DNA from: Chrysogorgia sp. JL179-B06
Taxonomy: Eukaryota > Cnidaria > Anthozoa > Scleralcyonacea > Chrysogorgiidae
Direction of reading: 5' to 3'
Assembly: GCA_035772405.1 (NCBI GenBank)
Contig: JAYKKM010000054.1
Location: 4,004,001-4,068,000, forward strand
DNA length: 64,000 nt
Shown one piece after another: positions 16,655-24,400 of this stretch (the stretch's first letter is position 1; each line of letters starts with the position of its first letter). The translations under genes were made by a program, and so were the position numbers. The notes under the pieces were generated by a model that was not told where the DNA came from, did no database searches, and saw nothing but the letters and a program-made list of their open reading frames with translations.

Positions 16655-18103
16655 ATGGCAACTCCAATAGAGTCCGCGATACGAGCCTACTATGGAAAGA
16701 ACTACGACAAGGTGATCAAGAACTCAAAGGTCGCTGTCCAGAAAGCAAGGTCAGATCTTATGAAAAGGTACCCATACATGACGATGGACAAGTTCGAGTT
16801 TGACCCAGTTCAAACGCAACAAGGTGATGTGACGAGAGTGGACGTATACTTTCGAAATAGCGACATTGTCTCGACCGACATTACCAGCGACACGTTCAAG
16901 GACGACCAAAGCATGTGGAAATGGCTACACAACAACGTGTCCTTCCCGAGGATATGGAACAGTGGTGGAACAGTGCAAAAACTTATCCATACGGAGCGAG
17001 CTGGGACTTCCGACGTCACGTACCCTCCGTACACGCTCAACTACCCGGTCAACGACTTCCTCGTCTACGTCGACGACAAGAACTCCTTTTCGTCTAGTCT
17101 CCCCAAGATAGTGATAGACACGAAGAAGCGTTTTCAAGATGGTCCAGACGGGGACAACGTGAACACGGTGTGGACTTTGTCCAAGAGCTACTACCAAGCT
17201 ATCGCCGCGATGTACATAGCCACGTACAGGTCTGGAGTCTCGTTGCGAAACCTCACACCAAACCCAGACATCCCAAAGCAAATTACGAGTCTTATGAGAT
17301 TCCACGTGTATTTCACCATGAGGAGGGTGATGTTCCGTCTTGACAAAAGCGGACCTGATATTGCCAATATTCTCAGGCTGTACGTACCAGATTGGAGAGT
17401 TTTGAGGTCTCACCTCGCTCTAAGTGGACCTTGGGTTAACGACATCAAAGATATCCAAGGAGATTACAAACGCTATTGTTCGAGAGTGAGCAACGGGATC
17501 ACGGAGCTAGGTCAGGAGCTTCTCAACGAGTCGATAGAAGTTTACGTGTACGCGTTACTCGGTGCGCAAGCAAAGGCGAAACAGTCGATCGTCGGTGGTC
17601 GTGCAAGTGCTCGTGAAGTCCAACAAGTTTTTAGGAACATCGTAGAAGATGCGGTCGTCCAATATTCACCGAGCGTGTGGATTAACCTCATGAACAAAGC
17701 CATCAAGGACACGAACGTCAAGTTGGATATGGCAGTCACCCCAAACACGTGGTTGATACCGCGGAGCATGGTCTTGTTGAAAACACCTATCCCGGGGTAC
17801 AACAATTTACTCAGAGAGTCGACAGAGACGAACATGAAATTTGGGTACAACGACGGGCTCAACTTCTCAAGTCCAAAGCCAAAGGAAGCGGTGAAAACTC
17901 ACTCTAGTGGTGGAGAACATTTAGAGAAACTTCCCGACGCAAAGGTCAAAGTGACAAAACACAAAGCAAAAGTTGAAACAAAGGGCACGACGTCGCCTAC
18001 TGCTCCTCCGAACACACCAACGACTCCGTCGCCTTTGACTTCGTTGCTCCCCGTTTCGTTGGAGGTGTTGGTAGGAGTGATAGTGAGCAAATTTCTCCTT
18101 TAG
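16655..18103 (+). CDS. Large conserved-looking unknown protein, C-terminal anchor
   Basis: 482 residues, intact, function unknown. A soluble alpha/beta body of about 425 residues includes a helical segment with NESIEVYVYALLGAQAKAK and an internal QQVFRNIVEDAV helix. It is followed by a Lys-rich then Pro/Thr-rich linker (about 430-465) and a final hydrophobic helix (SLEVLVGVIVSKFLL) at the extreme C terminus, which looks like a tail anchor or virion-membrane anchor. The start lies in CAAATAAATG, the late-type box, which with the divergent penton-like gene argues for a virion protein. One of the largest proteins of the element, so a spike or vertex component is possible. Confidence 0.65.
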   Translation: MATPIESAIRAYYGKNYDKVIKNSKVAVQKARSDLMKRYPYMTMDKFEFDPVQTQQGDVTRVDVYFRNSDIVSTDITSDTFKDDQSMWKWLHNNVSFPRIWNSGGTVQKLIHTERAGTSDVTYPPYTLNYPVNDFLVYVDDKNSFSSSLPKIVIDTKKRFQDGPDGDNVNTVWTLSKSYYQAIAAMYIATYRSGVSLRNLTPNPDIPKQITSLMRFHVYFTMRRVMFRLDKSGPDIANILRLYVPDWRVLRSHLALSGPWVNDIKDIQGDYKRYCSRVSNGITELGQELLNESIEVYVYALLGAQAKAKQSIVGGRASAREVQQVFRNIVEDAVVQYSPSVWINLMNKAIKDTNVKLDMAVTPNTWLIPRSMVLLKTPIPGYNNLLRESTETNMKFGYNDGLNFSSPKPKEAVKTHSSGGEHLEKLPDAKVKVTKHKAKVETKGTTSPTAPPNTPTTPSPLTSLLPVSLEVLVGVIVSKFLL

Positions 18104-18110
18104 AGAAAAG

Positions 18111-18239
18111 ATGATGATGACGATAGTTTTTGTGAGCGAGCTCGTGAACTACTACTTCCCAGTTGAAAAACCAACTCTGGAGGAGGAGTGGGAGAGGGTC
18201 CTCAACCTGATCGATTCCATGTATAGAAAATGGCGGTAG
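18111..18239 (+). CDS. 42-residue small protein
   Basis: Short frame filling the gap between the 482-residue gene and the lectin-like gene, starting with three Met codons after TTTAGAGAAAAG and ending just before the AGTAATAAATG box of the next gene. The product begins with a hydrophobic stretch (MMMTIVFVSELVNYYF) and continues acidic, then WERVLNLIDSMYRKW. No homologue recognised. The tight fit between neighbours supports it; its small size keeps confidence modest. Confidence 0.5.
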   Translation: MMMTIVFVSELVNYYFPVEKPTLEEEWERVLNLIDSMYRKWR

Positions 18240-18245
18240 TAATAA

Positions 18246-18989
18246 ATGAGCTTGTACCTTGGACACGACGAACCAAAGAGAGAGACGAACGAACGACCAC
18301 CTTACGAGACCGTTTTTAATGTGAACGTTAAAAACGCAAAGGTCACCTACCATAACGCCGCTGGAGGAAGCAACAAAGTGGAGCAAATAGAAGACGGGAA
18401 GTCGCGCTTCCACCAGAACACGTTCCTCAAGAGTCCCACCGTCGATGTCGACGGTGACTCTGTGAAGAATTTGGCTAACACCAGGATGGTCTTCGACTGT
18501 CCAGCGCTTATGAACACCAATGTCTCCATATTTATGGTTTTCAAGTTGTTGGCTACTCCGTCGTCCGGTGGTTACGGGTACGTCGTTGGTAACGACAATG
18601 GGGGTCACGATAAATTTATTGGTTACAAAATAGGGTTTACTAATCGACTATCGTACGGTGGGGGTTGGCCTGTAAAGGAGTACAATTGTACACTACCACC
18701 TGGTCTTGTAGGGACCGACAAACATCTCGTATCTTGTCACTGGTTGATGAAAGGTAGTCACGTGAGATGCAACGACACGGTGTTGTTTCGCTCGGCCTTT
18801 AACGCGAACACTAAGAGTATTGGCGCTCCTTTTGGCTCCATATTTTTCAACGAACGTTTCGCGAGTACGGAGAGAACGAAAGGTACGTCAGGTGAGATCT
18901 ATGGTCTGAGAGTCGTGAAAGGGTTCTTGGAGGCGGACGACATCTCGAAAATAAACAAGAGCATGATGCTGGAGTACGACATTTCTTGA
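18246..18989 (+). CDS. Lectin-fold (LamG/ConA-like) protein
   Basis: 247 residues, beta-rich. The C-terminal part (EIYGLRVVKGFLEADDISKI) matches the last strand and helix of LamG/concanavalin-A-like domains, where a G-E-I-Y motif is followed by D/E-x-I helices. The middle part has the expected aromatic and glycine-rich strands (NVSIFMVFKLLATPSSGGYG). The start lies in GTAGTAATAAATG, the late-type box, so a structural role is likely; a receptor- or glycan-binding virion decoration is the simplest inference. It lacks a signal peptide. Confidence 0.58.
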   Translation: MSLYLGHDEPKRETNERPPYETVFNVNVKNAKVTYHNAAGGSNKVEQIEDGKSRFHQNTFLKSPTVDVDGDSVKNLANTRMVFDCPALMNTNVSIFMVFKLLATPSSGGYGYVVGNDNGGHDKFIGYKIGFTNRLSYGGGWPVKEYNCTLPPGLVGTDKHLVSCHWLMKGSHVRCNDTVLFRSAFNANTKSIGAPFGSIFFNERFASTERTKGTSGEIYGLRVVKGFLEADDISKINKSMMLEYDIS

Positions 18990-19012
18990 AAAAGAGCTTA
19001 GAAGAAAAGGAG

Positions 19013-19159
19013 ATGATAGACACACGTCCTCGAGTCAAAAAGGCGATGGCCGATAGATGGGAGAGGTACTTGAAGGGTTTGCGGAAAAAGGCCGAGCGGC
19101 TCAAAGACGAAATTGAAGGGCTTGCGGAAAAAGGCCGAGCGGCTCAAAGACGAAATTGA
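19013..19159 (+). CDS. 48-residue basic protein altered by a tandem duplication
   Basis: Short frame starting MIDTRPRVKKAMADRWERYL. A 43-bp segment (19071-19113) is duplicated in tandem (19114-19156) with a single difference (T to C). Because 43 is not a multiple of three, the second copy is read in a different frame and the product ends soon after. The first-copy frame encodes a Lys/Arg/Glu-rich helix. The gene may be damaged, or the altered tail may be tolerated. Function unknown. Confidence 0.4.
   Translation: MIDTRPRVKKAMADRWERYLKGLRKKAERLKDEIEGLAEKGRAAQRRN
19071..19156. repeat. 43-bp tandem duplication
   Basis: Two adjacent copies (19071-19113 and 19114-19156) of a unit containing TTGCGGAAAAAGGCCGAGCG, differing at one base. 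It looks recent and shifts the frame of the small gene at 19013. Confidence 0.9.
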
Positions 19160-19194
19160 AAATGGCTTAAGGAGTTGCGACGAGGAAGAACAAA

Positions 19195-20199
19195 ATGACC
19201 GAGAACACGCGGCTAACATCCGCAAAGGGTTACGACCCAAAAGAACACATGATCTTTTCTGACCCTGTTTCGGGGGAGATCCCAGACAGCAAACTTAGGT
19301 TCAAGAGAATCAATATTTCCACTCGCAACGAGGACGGGACGGTGGGTGAACTCATCATCCCCACCGAGCGCCTCTATTCGTTTGGAGTCTCAGAGAACAC
19401 GAGTCAAGAGACTGGTAAGGTCACTGGTTACACTTTTCCCCTGTGTTTGTGGAACCGCAACGGTCCTACAAAAGAAGAGGAAGTCTGGGTGAACACCTTT
19501 GACGCCATCGTTGACAATTGTATCGACCACTTGGTCGAAAACCGCGAAGAGATCGACCGATTCGAATTGGAGCACAACGATCTGACCAAATCCAAGGGTG
19601 GGCTAAACCCGCTCTATTGGAAAACAGAGAAGATCGAGGACAAGAAGACTGGGAAAACCGTTCTTCGAAGGGTCCCCAGTCGTGGTCCGACGCTGTACGC
19701 AAAACTGATCTATCACAAAAAGCAAGACAAGTTCCTTACGCAGTTCTTTGACCCTGACAACAACCCGGTGGAGGTTCGGTCACTCATGGGAAAACACTGC
19801 TGGGCAAACGGTGCAGTGAAGATCGAGTCCATCTTTGTCGGCGCTCGCATCTCCTTGCAAGTCAAGTTGCACGAGGTCGTGGTGGAGCCAAGTGGGACGA
19901 GGATGAAACGTCTTCTTCCACTTCGAGAGGCGAAGCCAAAGGTGGTCGAGTCAAAGCCAAAGGTGGTCAAGGCAAAGGTGGTCGAGCCAAAGCCAAAGGT
20001 GGTCGAGCCAAAGCGTGAGACAGCCAACGCAGCGATGGAATTCGTCTTTGAGTCAGACTCAGAGGAAGAAATAATTCTCTCAGAGTCAGAGTCAGAAGAC
20101 GAGGAGAAGCCAAAGCGAACGAAAAGTGAAGAGAAAGAGTGGTGGGCAAAGAGAATCGCGCGAGCCAAATCAGGTGAGGCGTACGACACAGTCTATTGA
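19195..20199 (+). CDS. ssDNA-binding-like protein (DUF5871-like)
   Basis: 334 residues. A core with YSFGVSENTSQETGKVTGYT then PLCLWNRNGPTKEEEVWV (residues 61-98), and a later strand set ending KIESIFVGARISLQVKLHEV (209-228), resembles DUF5871-type proteins of chloroviruses, mimiviruses and relatives, regarded as ssDNA-binding or replication-associated. The tail carries four copies of a KPKVV(E) motif (about 247-273) and then a Ser/Glu-rich acidic segment (285-305), typical of SSB C-terminal tails. A replication role alongside the polymerase is inferred. The start context GAACAAAATG lacks the late box, consistent with early expression. Confidence 0.5.
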   Translation: MTENTRLTSAKGYDPKEHMIFSDPVSGEIPDSKLRFKRINISTRNEDGTVGELIIPTERLYSFGVSENTSQETGKVTGYTFPLCLWNRNGPTKEEEVWVNTFDAIVDNCIDHLVENREEIDRFELEHNDLTKSKGGLNPLYWKTEKIEDKKTGKTVLRRVPSRGPTLYAKLIYHKKQDKFLTQFFDPDNNPVEVRSLMGKHCWANGAVKIESIFVGARISLQVKLHEVVVEPSGTRMKRLLPLREAKPKVVESKPKVVKAKVVEPKPKVVEPKRETANAAMEFVFESDSEEEIILSESESEDEEKPKRTKSEEKEWWAKRIARAKSGEAYDTVY

Positions 20200-20212
20200 G
20201 GTTACAAGGTGA

Positions 20213-20236
20213 TTTTATAAGCAAAAGCTTATAAAA
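20213..20236. terminator. Perfect hairpin between convergent genes
   Basis: 10-bp perfect stem TTTTATAAGC/GCTTATAAAA with loop AAAA, between the stop of the SSB-like gene (20199) and the stop of the leftward 74-residue gene (20255). Same arrangement as the hairpin at 9388-9418; proposed bidirectional 3'-end signal. Confidence 0.58.
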
Positions 20237-20254
20237 CGAGACACGTCGAACGAC

Positions 20255-20479
20255 TCACTTGAAAGGGTCGTCCGGGATAAGCTTCTTTTGTTGCGCGTAT
20301 TTCACGGCGATCGTTCCAGCGCTGATTGCGACTGCGAGTTTCAATGTTCCAATGAGAGTGGTTGGCGTGCTGAGAGATTCTCCGAGAATTTTCCTCGACA
20401 CCATGCTGATTCCAACACCTGCGGCGGTGTAGAGCAGAGCGTCGTACACCTCGTTCATGATTTCTTTTCGATCTGACAT
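20255..20479 (-). CDS. 74-residue two-TM protein
   Basis: Two hydrophobic helices (ALLYTAAGVGISMVS, about 14-28, and TLIGTLKLAVAISAGTIAVKY, about 40-60) with a short basic loop and a polar tail ending PDDPFK. Likely a small virion or host-membrane protein. The start follows CGTATAATAAAAGG, similar to the integrase start context (CTAATAAAAAGG). No homologue recognised. Confidence 0.6.
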   Translation of the reverse strand: MSDRKEIMNEVYDALLYTAAGVGISMVSRKILGESLSTPTTLIGTLKLAVAISAGTIAVKYAQQKKLIPDDPFK

Positions 20480-20503
20480 CCTTTTATTATACGAGAAAAG
20501 TTT

Positions 20504-20875
20504 TTAATCAAAAGACTCAAGGTCTGAACAATCTTTGGCCTGGTCTGCATTGGAAGATGCTCTTGAACACGATGGAGTAACCGTTTGAGCGTTTGCCTCC
20601 GAGGAGTCGAAGACGACGTGGCGAGGTGTGGGCTCGTCGCCACGTTTGAAATAAAAGTACAACCCTCCAGCGACACCAATCGCTCCAACAACGTATCCAA
20701 GTTTACCAACGAGTTGGTAGCTCTCTTGTGATCGGTGTCCCTCGCTTTGTTCGAGTCTTTCTTGAGCCTTCTTTGCCTTTGCAGCTTTGCTAATCGCGGC
20801 GAGTCTCTTTCCTCCCTCAACCTTCTTCGGATCCTTGGGTTTTTGGGACGTGATTGTCTCTGTTGCTTCACTCAT
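20504..20875 (-). CDS. 123-residue single-TM protein
   Basis: The Lys/Ala-rich N terminus (KRLAAISKAAKAKKAQERLE) is followed by one membrane helix (KLGYVVGAIGVAGGLYFYF, about 57-76) and a Ser/Asp-rich polar tail. Its ATG is the left member of a mirror pair of GTAAGATAAAGATATG boxes; the right member starts the gene at 21069. It is probably co-expressed with that gene. Function unknown. An overlapping frame on the same strand is judged a shadow because it has a frame-shifted, low-complexity composition. Confidence 0.6.
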   Translation of the reverse strand: MSEATETITSQKPKDPKKVEGGKRLAAISKAAKAKKAQERLEQSEGHRSQESYQLVGKLGYVVGAIGVAGGLYFYFKRGDEPTPRHVVFDSSEANAQTVTPSCSRASSNADQAKDCSDLESFD

Positions 20876-21071
20876 ATCTTTATCTTACTCACAAAGATTT
20901 GCTTGGGTTTGCTCAAGATTTGCTCAAAAGTTGCTCAAACCTACTCATGAGCAAAGCCAATTTGCTCAAGATTTGCTCAAAAGTTGCTACGCAGCAAAGC
21001 TGAGCAAAACCAATTCGTTCAAGATTTGCTCAAAAGTTGCTCAAAACTTGGGACAGTAAGATAAAGATATG
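20873..21071. promoter_or_regulatory. Divergent promoter with three 53-bp iterons
   Basis: Both start codons (20875 minus, 21069 plus) lie in the same 16-base sequence GTAAGATAAAGATATG, arranged as an inverted repeat (20873-20888 and 21056-21071). Between them are three copies of a unit containing TTGCTCAAGATTTGCTCAAA, starting at 20908, 20961 and 21014, an exact 53-bp spacing. Inverted GAGCAAA motifs fill the linkers. Such iterons suggest cooperative binding of a regulatory or replication protein. This is the only sizeable non-coding segment inside the element. Confidence 0.75.
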
Positions 21072-21485
21072 GCAATGATGGCAGGAGGACTATTTAACGC
21101 ACTCGCGTTCGCAGGAGCAGGGTTCCTTTTTAAGCACCTCGAGGGAAACAAGTATGGTGAAGAGATTAGTCGTCACAACCTCGCGATGGAGAAACTCACG
21201 CGAGATAGGGAACTATGGAACGAGCAAGAGGTGGCTCACAGAGACAAAGTCGCGCGACTTCGTCTCGCCTTATCGGACGCAAACCACAGCATCAACGACA
21301 CGAACGCGGCTCTCGACACACTTTCCGCTACGCTTCGCAAGATCGCAAAGTTCCACAAGGAACCAGAGTTGCACGACTACTACACACCGTCATCGGAGAT
21401 GCAAAAGTACTTGTCGGTGACAGAGGGGGTGATGTTCGTTGGCGTTGGGTGGGCTGGATACAAGGTGGTGGCAATTATGATCTAG
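21069..21485 (+). CDS. 138-residue membrane and coiled-coil protein
   Basis: N-terminal hydrophobic helix (GGLFNALAFAGAGFLFKHL, about 6-24), a long charged helix with heptad character (about 30-100, including MEKLTRDRELWNEQEVAHRD) and a C-terminal hydrophobic helix (EGVMFVGVGWAGYKVVAIMI). The two-anchor coiled-coil design suggests a virion membrane scaffold or fusion-like role, but no family is recognised. It converges on the polymerase gene, and the palindrome CTAG provides the stop codon of both genes. Confidence 0.6.
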   Translation: MAMMAGGLFNALAFAGAGFLFKHLEGNKYGEEISRHNLAMEKLTRDRELWNEQEVAHRDKVARLRLALSDANHSINDTNAALDTLSATLRKIAKFHKEPELHDYYTPSSEMQKYLSVTEGVMFVGVGWAGYKVVAIMI

Positions 21486-24400
21486 TAACCGTATGGTAGC
21501 GTGTCTAAACTAGGTTGGACAACCCTCTTGTTGTAGTTTAGCTTGAAATCTTTCTCTTGGTACTTGTTCACTAGCTCACGGGTAAGTGCGTTACGAGTGA
21601 TCGCAGACTCTCTCACGGTGGTGACACGATCCTTCTTCCCATCAACCATATCACTCATTACGTCGAGGTTGATATACTTGCTATTCTCGTGGTTCAGTGT
21701 AAACCCCTTGACTTTACACACACTCTCTCCAGTGTTTGTCCTGTAAGCGTACGACTTTGGTCCTGTCGCTGACCATTCCGTGATGAATCCACCTCCCAAC
21801 TCGTCAGTGAGATCACCAAGACTGTCTCCAGTCTCGATAGGAGTGTCACCAGGTTTCTCCACGTACCAGCAACTGTCAGTGTCGTAGCCAAGAACTCGAT
21901 CCCCTAGCTTGTCGACCACATCATATAGCATCATTCGAGCGTGGCTCGTCGTGAATGCCGCTATAAATATGTTAGTGTTGTTTTCGTTGTTCGCGAATTT
22001 ACCCTTCACTGTGTAGCTCATCTGGACTATCTCGTCGTTGATAAAGTGGACGTCTAGGTCGTCGAGTTTCTCGTCAAGGATAATGTTGTAGAACTCTCTC
22101 AACGTGTTTACGTACTTTGTCTGTTTGAGGTTGGTCCGCTGACCAAACTTTCCCCAAAGACTATTCAGACACAGTTTCGCGATAGCACGCATCCCCGGGT
22201 TGAGCTCTACTTTTCCGAGCTTAACTCCCAACTTCTCTTTGACGGTTCTCTTGAAGTGGTCGATAGACTCATACTTCTCGTTAGGACCCGTCTTTGGTAG
22301 TTTGGTCGACTCAAGCTTAATCTTCATGAACCGACGAACATACCCCTTGAACATTTCTGAAGAGCGTTTCTCGAAATTCAGCACTTCAAACACCTCGTTC
22401 ACAACATAGCCTTTCTCTATGGCTCTCTCCACTTCCATCGTGCACCAAGAGCCAACAAAAGACCTCTCGCAAGCTGTATGAGAACACTTCGTTTGCGACT
22501 GACTCTCGGCACACGTTCTACATAGAGAGAACACTAGTTTCTTGTCCTCGCCACATTTTGTGATCACGGGAAGGATTGGGTGGTATAGACCTCTTGGTGG
22601 AGTGACTCTACACTTGACTATCCCAAACCAACTCTTGTCGTAGGTCTCAGGGTTATGGATAGTCGTTGGGTGACCAACGGGGTAGTCTTTGGAGAACTGA
22701 ACTGTCGGATAAAGACTGACATAGTCTACGTAACGACCTTTCTCGTCTCGACCAAATACGTATCTCAATTTCGTGACGTTCGTTCGACCACCAAAGAACG
22801 CGTCCCTCGGGTTGAGAGGTGTCACTACCGTAGTGTCGGTCTTTTTGCTCCACGACTTGAACTCGTGATCTTTCTTCAGGTCGCACTCGTACACCTCGAC
22901 AAGATTGTAACCCAAGTCTCTAATCTTTTTGTTCCTTGTCGTCGTTCGAGACTGGAGTTCACCCATGTCTAGTTGGTTCTTGTTGTTGATAGTGTCTGTC
23001 GAAAAACACTTCGCACAACCGTGCCAGAAACACCCTTGGAATTCGTAGACCGTGTTTGTAGCTTCGCAATACCCGTCGACTTTCCCGACTCCCTTGACCG
23101 AGTGTTCGCCACCGTTGACTGCATGTTTGACGTGTGTTTTGCTTTTCTCCGCGACGTACCTCAGCCAATTTATACTAATCTCACTGAAACTCTCGGCACC
23201 AACAATGTCTCTCACGACTGCTATCGACTCTTCAAACATGTAGTTACACCTATACACGGTCATACAAACGGACGCTATTGTGATGTACTGGAGGGGGTCT
23301 ATATTCTCAAGCTCAACGAAGTCTCTACGAAACTTCATCATCGATCTACGAAGAATGTCCACGTCCGAATCACAGTACTCGCGTAGTTCCTTTTTGAAGT
23401 CAAAGACATAGCTCTCGTCGACACGGTCTTGATACCACTCCAAGAACTTCCCACGGTGCTCCGAACTCATTTGGTCAGGGCTATAGTGTTTCCTACTTGG
23501 CATTGGTCCAACGTAGTTTTGGTTACATGGTTTGTTAAAGTAATGGGGAAAGAACCCCTTTCTCAGCTCAGAGAGACCAAACGTCTTTGGGAAGTCTGAC
23601 AACTTGGAGTTCACGAAGTTGATGCTGTCTACGAACCTTATTCTACTCACACCTGCTTCTACCGACATGAACATGACCTTGGTACCATTGTAGACAACGA
23701 AGGGTTTGACGCCATTCTCGATGCAGTACTTGAGAACAAACTGCGAATCGAAGGCTTTGGCGTTGTGTGCCACTAGAGTGTAACCCTTGAGTTTGAGCAC
23801 GTGCTTACAAAAGTCCTCAACGTTTGAGAAAACACGTTTCGAACCGTTGAAATCCCAGAGACAAGCGTAGTTGACGATGTGAACTCCAGTGTCTTGAGAC
23901 GTCTCAAAGTCGTAGAACGCGTACTTCTCAGTTCTTGTCTTGCACGCGTAACACCACTTACTCTTACTCTCGAGACTCTCGTGACAGCTCACCTCACGCG
24001 TACACTCACCACCTTTACACCGTAGCTCTCTCATGTGGCAACGGTGTTTGTCGCGGTCGCAGTAGAGTTTACAATTGCTACACTCCGAGAAACCACACAC
24101 GTGAGTTTTGAGACTTCTCACGGTTCTCTTGCATGTCACGCACTTTTGCACCACACTACACACAGCGTCAGGTTCCCCTTTGGAAACACCACGGACTCTC
24201 TTGTGCTCGTCAAAACATTTTGGTCCAAAGAAGGCTCTATTACAATCCTGGCAGACTACGTCTTGCTTGCCACTCTGGCAACACTTGCTACTTAAACACG
24301 CCACACACTTGAAAGGACAACGGTGTTTGTCGCGGTCACAGTACGACACTTTACACACGTGACAGTAGTAGTCTTTACAGAGGAACCCAGGCATGCTCTT

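Noticed and set aside
20455..20871. 138-codon frame overlapping the 123-residue TM protein
   Set aside because: Same strand, shifted frame, Arg/Gln/Ser-rich composition typical of an off-frame reading; the other frame has a TM helix and the GTAAGATAAAGATATG start box.
20908..21046. CRISPR-like array
   Set aside because: Three regularly spaced repeats, but the spacers are related to each other and contain inverted copies of the same motif; the context is a eukaryotic mobile element with no cas genes.
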